From NCBI RefSeq assembly GCF_030770395.1, contig NZ_CP132480.1, forward strand, positions 3,915,759 to 3,979,758: a stretch of 64,000 nt of DNA. Direction: 5' to 3'. Both the position numbers and the translations under genes were made by a program. This document shows positions 7,929-16,071 of the stretch, piece by piece. Every line of letters starts with the position of its first letter. The first letter of the stretch is position 1. The notes beneath the pieces were generated by a model. It was not told the DNA's origin, made no database searches, and worked only from the letters and a program-made list of their open reading frames with translations. The DNA comes from Telluria beijingensis. Lineage in GTDB: Bacteria > Pseudomonadota > Gammaproteobacteria > Burkholderiales > Burkholderiaceae_D.

Positions 7929-8308
7929 CGACCGAAGCGATCGTCCACCTGCCCGGCGCGCTGGATGTGGCGCCGGCCGCTACCGCCGACGCCGACGGCT
8001 GGATCGCCCTGGGCAGCATGGACCAGGTGTTCGGCGCCCGTGCCTGCCACTCGCTCCGGGTGGGGAATGTGCAGGTGGGCCTGTTCCTGGTCGAGGGCGA
8101 GATCTATGCCATCGACGACATCTGCAGCCATGGCAATGCCAAATTGTCCGAGGGCGACCTCGATGGCTTCGAGGTCGAGTGTCCGCTGCACGCTGGTCTG
8201 TTCGACATCCGCTCCGGCAAGGCCCTGTCGGCCCCGGTCACGCGCGACGTGCGCAGCCACGGCATACGCCGCGACGGCGAGCTGCTGTTCATCCGGATGG
8301 CTTCCTGA
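7925..8308 (+). CDS. Rieske 2Fe-2S ferredoxin
   Basis: A small electron carrier of 127 residues. C67-x-H69 (CSHGNAKLSEG) and C86-x2-H89 (CPLHAGLFD) are the Rieske cluster ligands. It is the middle component between the reductase at 4314 and the oxygenase at 1816. An N-terminal extension of about 25 residues is Ala-rich and unusual for such ferredoxins. The start overlaps the previous stop codon (ATGA); the next gene begins one base after its stop. Confidence 0.93.
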   Translation: MTTEAIVHLPGALDVAPAATADADGWIALGSMDQVFGARACHSLRVGNVQVGLFLVEGEIYAIDDICSHGNAKLSEGDLDGFEVECPLHAGLFDIRSGKALSAPVTRDVRSHGIRRDGELLFIRMAS

Positions 8309-8309
8309 G

Positions 8310-9353
8310 ATGGCGGCGACGATCAATCCCATGTGCGCCGCAGGCGCGCGCCGGCCGCGGATCGCGGTGGTCGGCACCGGCGGCACGTTTGCCATGCAGG
8401 CGCGCCATGCCTTCGACTGGGTCGAGTATGGCGAGAGCGGCGTGATCCACCCGATCGACGCCCTGATCCCGCAGATCGACGGGCTCGGGCTCGACGTGGA
8501 CATCGTGCCGGTCGGTTTTCGCATGATCGGCAGCACCGGCATCGTGCCCCAGGACTGGGTCGAGCTGGCGCGGCTGATCGCGGACACCGCGCGCGCCGAC
8601 GACACGATCGACGGCTTCGTGGTCACCCACGGCACCGCCACGCTGGAAGAAACGGCCTGGTTCCTGCACCTGGCGCTCGACCTGCGCCAGCCGGTGGTGG
8701 TGACCGGCGCCCAGCGGCCGCAGAACACCTCCGGCAGCGACGCCCTGGGCAACCTGCGCGCCGCGCTCGCCGTGGCGGCCGCGCCGCAGGCGGCCGGCAT
8801 CGGCTCGGTAGTCGTGATGGACGGCCTGGTGTTCGCGGCGCGCGACGTCACCAAGGCAGCCAGCTTCGAGCTGCACGCCTTCGAGGCGCCTCCCTTCGGT
8901 CCTCTGGGCCGGGTCGACGCCGATGGCGGCGTGGTGCTGCGCCGCCAGGCCCTGGGCAGCGCGCCGGGTGCGCTGGCGGCGGCGCTGGCGCCTGGCCAGC
9001 CGCTGCCGGCGGTGGGCATGACGGTGTCCTACGCCGGCGCCGACGGCGCCGCCATCGACGGCCTGCTGCAGGCCGGGGTGCGCGGCCTGGTCAGCATCGG
9101 CCTGGCGCCGGGTCGGCCGGCCAATGGCGAGCGCGCGGCCCTGCAGCGCGCGGTGGCCGCCGGCGTGACGGTGGTGCAGGCCGCGCGCGCGCCGCGCGGC
9201 CAGGTGCCGCCGCAGGACTTCCTGGTGCGCGACGGGATACTGGCCGGGGGCGACCTGACCCCGCAAAAACTGCGCATCCTGCTGATGCTGCTGCTCGCGC
9301 AGTCGCCGGCCCTGGATGCGGCGGCATTACAAACGATGTTGCTGGCGCATTGA
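8310..9353 (+). CDS. Asparaginase-family amidohydrolase, cytoplasmic
   Basis: A hydrolase of 347 residues of the bacterial asparaginase/glutaminase family. The first nucleophile motif is VVGTGGTFAM with Thr near residue 26, and the second is VVTHGTATLEET near residues 105-116; TGAQRPQNTSGSDALGN is the conserved middle block. No signal peptide is present, so it acts in the cytosol. The operon position suggests it hydrolyses an amide made in the pathway (for example an opened lactam or a beta-ureido-type product) rather than free asparagine; this is inference. ATG 8310 lies one base after the ferredoxin stop; ATG 8331 is an alternative. Confidence 0.88.
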   Translation: MAATINPMCAAGARRPRIAVVGTGGTFAMQARHAFDWVEYGESGVIHPIDALIPQIDGLGLDVDIVPVGFRMIGSTGIVPQDWVELARLIADTARADDTIDGFVVTHGTATLEETAWFLHLALDLRQPVVVTGAQRPQNTSGSDALGNLRAALAVAAAPQAAGIGSVVVMDGLVFAARDVTKAASFELHAFEAPPFGPLGRVDADGGVVLRRQALGSAPGALAAALAPGQPLPAVGMTVSYAGADGAAIDGLLQAGVRGLVSIGLAPGRPANGERAALQRAVAAGVTVVQAARAPRGQVPPQDFLVRDGILAGGDLTPQKLRILLMLLLAQSPALDAAALQTMLLAH

Positions 9354-9394
9354 CCGGCAATCGAACCACACTCGAACAGTCAAGGAGATAAGCG

Positions 9395-9892
9395 ATGGAG
9401 ATGATCAGCGAACGCCTGGTGCCCGCCAGCCGGGAAGCGGTATGGGAAGCCTTGAATTCGCCGGAGGTGCTGCGAAGTTGCATCGCCGGTTGCCAGAAGC
9501 TCGAGGCGACCGACACCGATGTGTACGACGTGCTGATGGCGGTGAAGATCGGCCCGGTGAGCGCCAAGTTCCAGGGCACCATGACCCTGAGCGATATCGT
9601 GCCGCCCGAATCGTACGCGATCGGCTTCGAGGGGCGCGGCGGCATGGCCGGTTTCGCCAAGGGCTGTGCGACGGTGAAGCTGGTGGCGCCGCCGGAAGGG
9701 GGCGGCACCCTGCTGCAATACGAGGTGCAGGCCCAGGTCGGCGGCAAGCTGGCCCAGCTCGGCGCGCGCCTGATCGACAGCTCGGCCAGGAAGATGGCCG
9801 ACGATTTCTTCGCCCGCTTCGTGGCGCACTTCGCCACCCCGGCAGGGGACGAGACAGGCGATGAACCGCTGCTGGAGGCAAACAGGGCCTAG
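9395..9892 (+). CDS. CoxG-like SRPBCC family protein
   Basis: A protein of 165 residues with the CoxG pattern: REAVWEALNSPEVLRSCIAGC at the start, then the hydrophobic cavity strands and a final helix SSARKMADDFFARF. CoxG-family proteins accompany molybdenum hydroxylases of the CO dehydrogenase/xanthine dehydrogenase type and are thought to recruit or help mature the enzyme. That fits the subunits at 14664-18518. AAGGAGA gives a strong ribosome site before ATG 9395. Confidence 0.9.
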   Translation: MEMISERLVPASREAVWEALNSPEVLRSCIAGCQKLEATDTDVYDVLMAVKIGPVSAKFQGTMTLSDIVPPESYAIGFEGRGGMAGFAKGCATVKLVAPPEGGGTLLQYEVQAQVGGKLAQLGARLIDSSARKMADDFFARFVAHFATPAGDETGDEPLLEANRA

Positions 9893-9975
9893 CACGCAGC
9901 CAGAGACGAACAGCAGCAAGCACGCGCGGCCCGCGCCGCGGTATCCACTTTCCCAGCAAGCATAAAGGTACAACA

Positions 9976-11151
9976 ATGAACAAGCTCGCCAACATGAATT
10001 CGGTACTCTGCTCCATCGCACTCGCAGCACTGTCGGCCCACGCCCAGGCCGACGTCAAGATCGGCCTGTCCGGCCCGTTCAGCGGCCCGATGGCGGCCGA
10101 CGGACAGGAATACATCGACGGCTTCTCCCTGGCGCTGGAACAGCTGGGCGGAAAGCTCGGCGGCCAGGACGTCACCGTGACCCAGGGCGACGACATGATG
10201 AAGCCGGAGATCGGCAGCCAGGTGATGCGCAAGTTCATCGAGCGCGACCGCGTGGATGCCATCGTCGGCCTTGGCTACTCGAACATCATCATGGCCAACC
10301 TGCGGCGCCTGAAGGACTCGGGCGTGGTGTCGATCGCGGTGGCCGGCGGACCGTCGCCGATGGCCGGCGCCCAGTGCGCACCGAACGTGTTCTCGATCGC
10401 CTATCCGAACGACGGCTCGGGCGAGGCGATCGGCAAGCTGATGCAGGACAAGGGCTACAAGAACGTCTACCTGATGGCGCCCAACTACCAGGCCGGCAAG
10501 GACATGATCAACGGCTTCAAGCGCTGGTACAAGAACGCGGTGGCGGCCGAGGTCTACACCCAGATCAACCAGACCGACTACTCGGCCGAGATCACCCAGC
10601 TGCAGCTGGCCAAGAAGGACGCCATCTTCGTGTTCTACCCGGGCAGCATGGGCGTGAACTTCATCAAGCAGCTCAAGCAGGCCGGCGTGATCGGCGCGGT
10701 GCCGGTGTATTCCACCTTCACCGTCGACGGCACCAACCTGCCGGCGCTGCGCAACGCCGCGCTGGGCGTCGTCAGCGGCAATACCTGGAACCCGTCGCTG
10801 CAGAATCCGCAGAACGAGAAATTCGTCCGCGCCTTCGAGGCGAAGTACAAGCGCACCCCCGGCACCTACGCCGCCAACGCCTACGACGCGGCGATGCTGC
10901 TCGACGTCGCGGTGCGCAAGGTCAAGGGCGACACCAGCAACAAGGCGGCGTTCGCGGCCGCGGTCAAGGCGGCCGGCGCCGAGTTCAAGTCGGTGCGCGG
11001 ACGCTTCAGCTTCAACAGCAACAATATGCCGATCCAGGACTACCACGCCTTCGAGATGGTGCAGGAGGGTTCGCATTTCACCGGCCGCCTGCTGGCCACG
11101 CCGCTTTCCAACCACAAGGACGCCTATGTGTCCGCCTGCCCATTGAAGTGA
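9976..11151 (+). CDS. ABC transporter periplasmic binding protein, LivK type
   Basis: A periplasmic solute-binding protein of 391 residues with a cleaved signal peptide ending at AHAQA. The mature part starts DVKIGLSGPFSGPMAADGQEY, the type I fold of branched-chain amino acid and aromatic acid binders. It is the first gene of a complete importer module (permeases 11165 and 12070, ATPases 13098 and 13861). In catabolic clusters such binders often take aromatic or heterocyclic acids, so it is the best handle for identifying the substrate. AAAGG lies 7 bases upstream of the ATG. Confidence 0.93.
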   Translation: MNKLANMNSVLCSIALAALSAHAQADVKIGLSGPFSGPMAADGQEYIDGFSLALEQLGGKLGGQDVTVTQGDDMMKPEIGSQVMRKFIERDRVDAIVGLGYSNIIMANLRRLKDSGVVSIAVAGGPSPMAGAQCAPNVFSIAYPNDGSGEAIGKLMQDKGYKNVYLMAPNYQAGKDMINGFKRWYKNAVAAEVYTQINQTDYSAEITQLQLAKKDAIFVFYPGSMGVNFIKQLKQAGVIGAVPVYSTFTVDGTNLPALRNAALGVVSGNTWNPSLQNPQNEKFVRAFEAKYKRTPGTYAANAYDAAMLLDVAVRKVKGDTSNKAAFAAAVKAAGAEFKSVRGRFSFNSNNMPIQDYHAFEMVQEGSHFTGRLLATPLSNHKDAYVSACPLK

Positions 11152-11164
11152 AACGGGAGCCTGC

Positions 11165-12073
11165 ATGCTACTGTTAGCACAACTCCTCAACGGCTTGCAA
11201 TACGGCCTGCTGCTGTTCCTGCTCGCGGCCGGCCTGACCCTGGTGTTCGGCATCATGAGTTTCGTGAACCTGGCGCACGGCTCGCTGTACATGATGGGCG
11301 CCTATATCGCGGCCTCGGTGGCCAATAGCACCGGCAACTTCCTGGTCGGGATCGCGGCGGCGCTGGCCGGCTGCCTGGCGATCGGCATGCTGCTGGAACG
11401 GGTGGCCATCTCGCGCCTGTACGACAAGGACCACCTGAGCCACGTGCTGGCCACCTTCGGCATGATCATGTTCTTCAACGAGCTGGCATCGATGGTGTGG
11501 GGCAAGCAGCCGCTGTTCGTCGCCATTCCCGCACTGCTGGACGGCACGGTCGACCTGTTCGGCCTGCAGTACCCGCTGTACCGCTTCGCGGTGATCGTGG
11601 CCGGCCTGGCGGTGGCCGCGGGCTGCTACCTGATGATCCACAAGACCCGGCTGGGCATGCTGATCCGCGCCGGCGCCAACAACACCGCCATGGTGGGCGC
11701 CCTGGGGATCAACATCAAGCTGCTCAATGCCATGCTGTTCGGGATCGGCGCGGCGCTGGCCGGCCTGTCCGGCGCGGTGGCGGCGCCCATCCTGTCGGTG
11801 CAGGCGGGGATGGGCGAGCCGGTCCTGATCGTTACCTTCGTGGTGATCGTGATCGGCGGGATCGGCTCGGTCAAGGGCGCCTTCTACTCGGCGCTGATCG
11901 TCGGCGTGGTCGACACCATGGGCCGCGCCTTCCTGCCCCTGGCGCTCAATGCGGTGATCAGCCGCGAGCTGGCCGACGCCGCCGGTCCGGCGCTGGCCTC
12001 CCTTTTGATTTACCTGCTGATGGCGGCCGTCCTGGCCTGGCGTCCTCAGGGTCTCTTCGTGGCGAAACGATGA
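11165..12073 (+). CDS. ABC transporter permease, LivH type
   Basis: An inner-membrane permease of 302 residues with about eight hydrophobic segments. NGLQYGLLLFLLAAGLTLVFG at the N-terminus and the later VVIVIGGIGSVKGAF loop, which contacts the ATPase, are typical of LivH. GGGAG precedes the start codon, and the end overlaps livM-type ATG by 4 bases. It forms the channel together with the next protein. Confidence 0.94.
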   Translation: MLLLAQLLNGLQYGLLLFLLAAGLTLVFGIMSFVNLAHGSLYMMGAYIAASVANSTGNFLVGIAAALAGCLAIGMLLERVAISRLYDKDHLSHVLATFGMIMFFNELASMVWGKQPLFVAIPALLDGTVDLFGLQYPLYRFAVIVAGLAVAAGCYLMIHKTRLGMLIRAGANNTAMVGALGINIKLLNAMLFGIGAALAGLSGAVAAPILSVQAGMGEPVLIVTFVVIVIGGIGSVKGAFYSALIVGVVDTMGRAFLPLALNAVISRELADAAGPALASLLIYLLMAAVLAWRPQGLFVAKR

Positions 12074-13098
12074 CCAAAGCTCCTATTTTCCCGAGCCAGT
12101 GGCTGCCCATGCTGCTGCTCGCCGCCCTGCTGCTGGTGCCGATGACGGCGGTCGCGCTGGACGCGCACTTCTACATCGGCTTCATGACGCGCATCCTGAT
12201 CTACGCGCTGGCGGCCAGCGCGCTCAACCTGGTGCTAGGCTACGTCGGCCTGGTCGGCTTCGGCCATGCGCTGTTCGTCGGGCTGGGCGCCTACTGCGTC
12301 TCGCTGGCCTCGCTGTACGGGCTGGAGTCGGCCTGGCCGCAACTGGCGCTGGCGCTGGTCAGCTGCGCCGTCGTCGGCCTGGTGACCGGGGCGATCAGCC
12401 TGCGCACGCGCGGCATCGGCTTCATCATGATCACCCTGGCCTTCTCGCAGATGGGCTACTATGTGTTCGTGAGCCTGAAGAACTACGGCGGCGACGACGG
12501 CATGTCGATCGCCGTCACCAGCCAGCTGGGCCTGGGCCTCGACCTGGGCTCGCCGACGCCCCTGTACTACGCGACCTGGATCGCGCTGGCCGCCACGCTG
12601 CTGTGGATGCACAAGGTGCGCCAGGCGCCGTTCGGCATGGCGCTGCGCGGCTCGCGCCAGAACCAGGCGCGCATCAGCGCCATCGGTTTTCCGGCGCGCC
12701 GCTTCCAGCTGATCGCCTACGTGGTCTCGGCCATGGTGTGCGGCGTCGCCGGCATCCTGCTGGCCAACCTGAATGCCTATGCCTCGCCGGCCCTGATGAG
12801 CTGGCAGCTGTCGGGCGAGCTGATCGTGATCGTGGTGATCGGCGGCATGGGCACCGTGTTCGGTCCCTTCCTGGGCGCGCTGCTGTTCATCGGCCTAGAA
12901 GAGATCATGAAGTCGCAGACCGAGCACTGGATGCTGGTGGTCGGGCCGATCATCGTGCTGGTCGCGCTGGCCGGGCGTGATGGCGTGATGGGCGGCCTGC
13001 ACTGGCTCGACGGGCGCTGGACCGGCCTGGCCGCATCGGGAAGTAATCGAGGACCGGGTCCGGGCGCCAAGGTGGCGTCCGCGAAAGGAGGCGAGTGA
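12070..13098 (+). CDS. ABC transporter permease, LivM type
   Basis: The second inner-membrane permease, 342 residues. AASALNLVLGYVGLVGFGHALF and VVIGGMGTVFGPFLGALL are LivM hallmarks. A polar tail of about 25 residues (rich in Gly, Ser, Lys) follows the last membrane segment. ATGA overlap with the previous gene; it ends at the first base of the following ATG. Part of the same importer. Confidence 0.94.
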   Translation: MTKAPIFPSQWLPMLLLAALLLVPMTAVALDAHFYIGFMTRILIYALAASALNLVLGYVGLVGFGHALFVGLGAYCVSLASLYGLESAWPQLALALVSCAVVGLVTGAISLRTRGIGFIMITLAFSQMGYYVFVSLKNYGGDDGMSIAVTSQLGLGLDLGSPTPLYYATWIALAATLLWMHKVRQAPFGMALRGSRQNQARISAIGFPARRFQLIAYVVSAMVCGVAGILLANLNAYASPALMSWQLSGELIVIVVIGGMGTVFGPFLGALLFIGLEEIMKSQTEHWMLVVGPIIVLVALAGRDGVMGGLHWLDGRWTGLAASGSNRGPGPGAKVASAKGGE

Positions 13099-13868
13099 TG
13101 CTGGGACTGCGCACCGAAAACCTGACCAAGCGCTTCGGCGGCCTGCGCGTCACGCGCGAGGTGTCGCTCGACATCCGCCCGGGCGAGCTGCACGCCATCA
13201 TCGGCCCGAACGGCGCCGGCAAGACCACCCTGATCAACCAGCTGTCGGGCGAACTGGCGCCCGACAGCGGACGGATCTGGCTGGGCGACGAAGACGTGAC
13301 CGCGGTGCCCCTGCATGGACGCGCGCGCCGCGGCCTGCTGCGCTCCTACCAGATCACGTCGATCTTCGAAGAGTTCACCGTGCTCGAGAACGCGGTGCTG
13401 GCCGCGGTCGGCGCCGAGGGCGGCGGCTACGGCTTCTGGCGCTCGATGATGCGGCGCGAGGACGCCGTGCGCGAGGCCGAGGCCAGCCTGCAGGCCACCC
13501 GCCTGCACGGACGCCGGCACGTGGTGGCCGGGGCGCTGGGCTATGGCGAGCGGCGCCAGCTCGAATTGGCGATGGCGCTGGCGGCGCGCCCGCGGCTGCT
13601 GTTGCTGGACGAGCCGATGGCCGGCATGAGCATCGAGGAATCGGCGGCGGTGGTGGCGCTGCTGAAGGAGCTCAAGGGGCGCTACTCGATGCTGCTGGTC
13701 GAACACGATATGGCGGCGGTGTTCGCGCTGGCCGACCGCATCACGGTGCTGGTGACGGGCCAGGCCGCGTTCTGCGGCACGCCGGACGAGATCCGCAACC
13801 ATCCCGAAGTGCGGGCGGTCTACCTGGGCGACGAGGATGGCGACTTCAAGGAAGGAAAGCATGGCTGA
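13098..13868 (+). CDS. ABC transporter ATP-binding protein, LivG type
   Basis: An importer ATPase of 256 residues. Walker A is GPNGAGKTT near residue 37, Walker B is LLLLDEPMAGM, and the signature region YGERRQLELAMAL precedes it; LLVEHDM carries the switch His. AAAGGAGG lies 6 bases before ATG 13098, making this start preferable to the GTG three bases earlier. It pairs with the LivF-type protein that overlaps it by 8 bases. Confidence 0.94.
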   Translation: MLGLRTENLTKRFGGLRVTREVSLDIRPGELHAIIGPNGAGKTTLINQLSGELAPDSGRIWLGDEDVTAVPLHGRARRGLLRSYQITSIFEEFTVLENAVLAAVGAEGGGYGFWRSMMRREDAVREAEASLQATRLHGRRHVVAGALGYGERRQLELAMALAARPRLLLLDEPMAGMSIEESAAVVALLKELKGRYSMLLVEHDMAAVFALADRITVLVTGQAAFCGTPDEIRNHPEVRAVYLGDEDGDFKEGKHG

Positions 13869-14580
13869 GCAACTCAGAATCCACGGCCTGCAGGCCAGCT
13901 ACGGCCAGGCCCAGGCCCTGTTCGACATCTCGCTGTCGGTCGGCCGCGGCGAGGTGATCACGCTGCTGGGACGTAACGGCATGGGCCGCTCGACCACGGT
14001 GAAGTGCCTGTTCGGGCTGTTGCCGGTCAAGGCCGGCAGCATCCATTTCGACGGCGCGCGCGTCGACGGCCTGCCTTCGTACCAGATTGCCCGGCGCGGC
14101 CTGGGCCTGGTGCCCGAAGGGCGCCAGGTCTTCGCCGACCTGAGCGTCGAGGAAAACCTGGTCGCCACTGCGCGCGCGCCGCGCGGCGCGGCCGCCGGCG
14201 GGCGCCCCTGGAACCTGGAGCGGGTGTATGGGTTCTTTCCGCGCCTGGCCGAGCGGCGCCAGAACATGGGCTCGCAACTGTCCGGCGGCGAGCAGCAGAT
14301 GCTGGCCATCTCGCGCGCGCTGATGACCAACCCCAGCCTCCTGGTGCTGGACGAAGCGACCGAGGGCCTGGCGCCGGTGGTGCGCGCCGAGATCTGGCGC
14401 GCGCTGGCCGAACTCAAGCGCGAAGGCCTGTCGATGATCGTGATCGACAAGAACCTCGGTTCGCTGCTGCCGCTGGCCGACCGCCATTTCGTGATCGAGA
14501 AGGGGCGCATCGCCTGGAGCGGCGATTCGCAGCAGTTGCGCGACGATCCGGCCCTGGTCGAGCGCTACCTGGGGGTATAG
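13861..14580 (+). CDS. ABC transporter ATP-binding protein, LivF type, with atypical Walker A
   Basis: The second importer ATPase, 239 residues. The signature LSGGEQQMLAISRAL and Walker B LLVLDEATEG are normal. Walker A reads GRNGMGRST: the invariant Lys is Arg (codon CGC at about 14000). The loop after Walker B is IDKN rather than the usual VEQN. Some LivF relatives share such changes, so it may work as a weak or regulatory ATP site beside an intact LivG. GAAGGA precedes ATG 13861. It is the last gene before a strong hairpin. Confidence 0.92.
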   Translation: MAEQLRIHGLQASYGQAQALFDISLSVGRGEVITLLGRNGMGRSTTVKCLFGLLPVKAGSIHFDGARVDGLPSYQIARRGLGLVPEGRQVFADLSVEENLVATARAPRGAAAGGRPWNLERVYGFFPRLAERRQNMGSQLSGGEQQMLAISRALMTNPSLLVLDEATEGLAPVVRAEIWRALAELKREGLSMIVIDKNLGSLLPLADRHFVIEKGRIAWSGDSQQLRDDPALVERYLGV

Positions 14581-14606
14581 ATTCCCGAAGGCGCTTGCCC
14601 GCAAGC

Positions 14607-14636
14607 GGCCGCGCGCCCCGGAACGGGCGCGCGGCC
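14607..14636 (+). terminator. Strong GC hairpin after the transporter genes
   Basis: GGCCGCGCGCCC (14607-14618) and GGGCGCGCGGCC (14625-14636) form a perfect 12-bp stem with a 6-base loop. The tail is TTACCGTTTT, so the T-run is imperfect. It may end most transcripts after the ABC genes or lower expression of the molybdenum hydroxylase genes that follow. Confidence 0.6.
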
Positions 14637-14663
14637 TTACCGTTTTCAGATAAGGTCATTTCC

Positions 14664-15545
14664 ATGAAAGCTCCCGCATTCCAGTACGCGCGCCCCGCAT
14701 CGGTCGACGATGCCTGCGCGCTGCTGGCGCAACATGGCGGCGACGCCCGCATCCTGGCCGGGGGCCAGAGCATGTTCGCCACCCTCAACCTGCGTCTGTC
14801 GGCCCCCAGCCTGCTGGTCGACATCAACCGCATCCCGGCGCTGCAGGGCATCACGGCCGACGCCGAGCCGGGCCTGGTGCGCATCGGCGCGCTGGTGCGC
14901 CACGCCGAGACCGCGGCCTCCAGCGTCGTCGCGCGCGAAGTGCCGCTGGTGGCCATGGCCATGCACCACGTGGCCCACCCGGCGGTGCGCAACCGCGGCA
15001 CCACCTGCGGCAGCCTGGCGCTGGCCGACCCGTCGGCCGAGATGCCGGCCTGCGCCATCGCGCTGGACGCCACCCTGGTGCTGCAAAGCCGCGACGGTGG
15101 CATGCGCCGGGTCGCTGCGGCTGACTATTTTCAGGGCCTGTACGAGACGGCCCGCCGCGACGACGAGCTGCTGGTCGAGGTGCTGTTTCCGAGCCGCCGC
15201 CCCGGCGAGGTGTTCGGCTTCGACGAATTGAGCCGCCGCCACGGCGACTTCGCACTGGTGGGCGTCGCGCTGCGCGCCAGGATCGACGCGGGCGTGATCC
15301 GCGACCTGCGCCTGACCACCTTCGCCACCGATCCCATGCCGGTGGTGTCAGGCGCGGCGGCGCGGATCGCCGAGGGCGAGCGCTGGTCGCCGGCCCTGGG
15401 CGAGGCGATTGCCGCCGCCGCGGTGCGCGAACTCGAGCCCGACACCAACCATGCGGGCGGCCCCGAGGTCAAGCGCTTGCAGGCGGCGACGATGATGCGG
15501 CGGGTGCTGGCCGCCACCTTCGGCCGGGGCGCCGCGCATGACTGA
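14664..15545 (+). CDS. Molybdenum hydroxylase FAD-binding (medium) subunit
   Basis: The FAD subunit of a CO dehydrogenase/xanthine dehydrogenase-type enzyme, 293 residues. ILAGGQSMFATLNLR at about residues 31-45 and RNRGTTCGSLALADPSAE at about 112-129 are the two FAD-binding motifs of this family. It passes electrons from the 2Fe-2S subunit to the acceptor. It follows the hairpin at 14607 by 27 bases and overlaps the small subunit's upstream ATG by 8 bases. Confidence 0.94.
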   Translation: MKAPAFQYARPASVDDACALLAQHGGDARILAGGQSMFATLNLRLSAPSLLVDINRIPALQGITADAEPGLVRIGALVRHAETAASSVVAREVPLVAMAMHHVAHPAVRNRGTTCGSLALADPSAEMPACAIALDATLVLQSRDGGMRRVAAADYFQGLYETARRDDELLVEVLFPSRRPGEVFGFDELSRRHGDFALVGVALRARIDAGVIRDLRLTTFATDPMPVVSGAAARIAEGERWSPALGEAIAAAAVRELEPDTNHAGGPEVKRLQAATMMRRVLAATFGRGAAHD

Positions 15546-15573
15546 ACTGGATATCACGCAATTGGAGACAACG

Positions 15574-16071
15574 ATGAACGATCTGCTTGAAACTGGCGTC
15601 GAGGAGGCCGGGATTTCCTTCGTCCTGAACGGCCGGCCGGTGCGCCATGTGGTGCCGGTGCGGCGCAACCTGGTGGACTTCCTGCGCCACGACCTCGGCC
15701 TGACCGCGGCCCACGTCGGCTGCGAGGTGGGCGTCTGCGGCGCCTGCAATGTGCGCGTCGACGGCGCCGTCGTGCGCGGCTGCCTGATGCTGGCGGTGCA
15801 GGTCGATGGCCTGGCGGTCGACACCATCGAGGGCATGAACGACTCGGGCGAGATCGCCGGCCTGCAGCGCGCCTTCGTGGCCTGCAATGCGCTGCAATGC
15901 GGCTACTGCACGCCCGGCATGCTGATGACGGCCTGCGAACTGCTGCGCCAGAACGCCTGTCCGAGCCGCGGCGAGATTCGCGACGCGATCTCGGGCAACT
16001 ACTGCCGCTGCACCGGCTACCAGAGCATCGTCGACGCGGTCGCGCTGGCGGCGCAGGGAGGCCAGCCATGA
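15574..16071 (+). CDS. Molybdenum hydroxylase 2Fe-2S (small) subunit
   Basis: The iron-sulfur subunit with two clusters. The plant-ferredoxin-like cluster is in GCEVGVCGACNV plus a later Cys (VRGC), and the second is in CGYCTPG and CRCTGY. I choose ATG 15574 because GGAGA lies just ahead of it; ATG 15538 is in frame, adds 12 residues and overlaps the FAD subunit gene, but has no ribosome site. The length of 165 residues is standard. It overlaps the large subunit gene by 4 bases. Confidence 0.94.
   Translation: MNDLLETGVEEAGISFVLNGRPVRHVVPVRRNLVDFLRHDLGLTAAHVGCEVGVCGACNVRVDGAVVRGCLMLAVQVDGLAVDTIEGMNDSGEIAGLQRAFVACNALQCGYCTPGMLMTACELLRQNACPSRGEIRDAISGNYCRCTGYQSIVDAVALAAQGGQP

Noticed and set aside
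8310..9353. Periplasmic type II asparaginase
   Set aside because: There is no signal peptide and the gene lies in a cytosolic catabolic operon.
12950..13862. Long minus-strand open frames antisense to the ABC transporter genes
   Set aside because: They lack family similarity and ribosome sites, and mirror strong codon bias on the plus strand.
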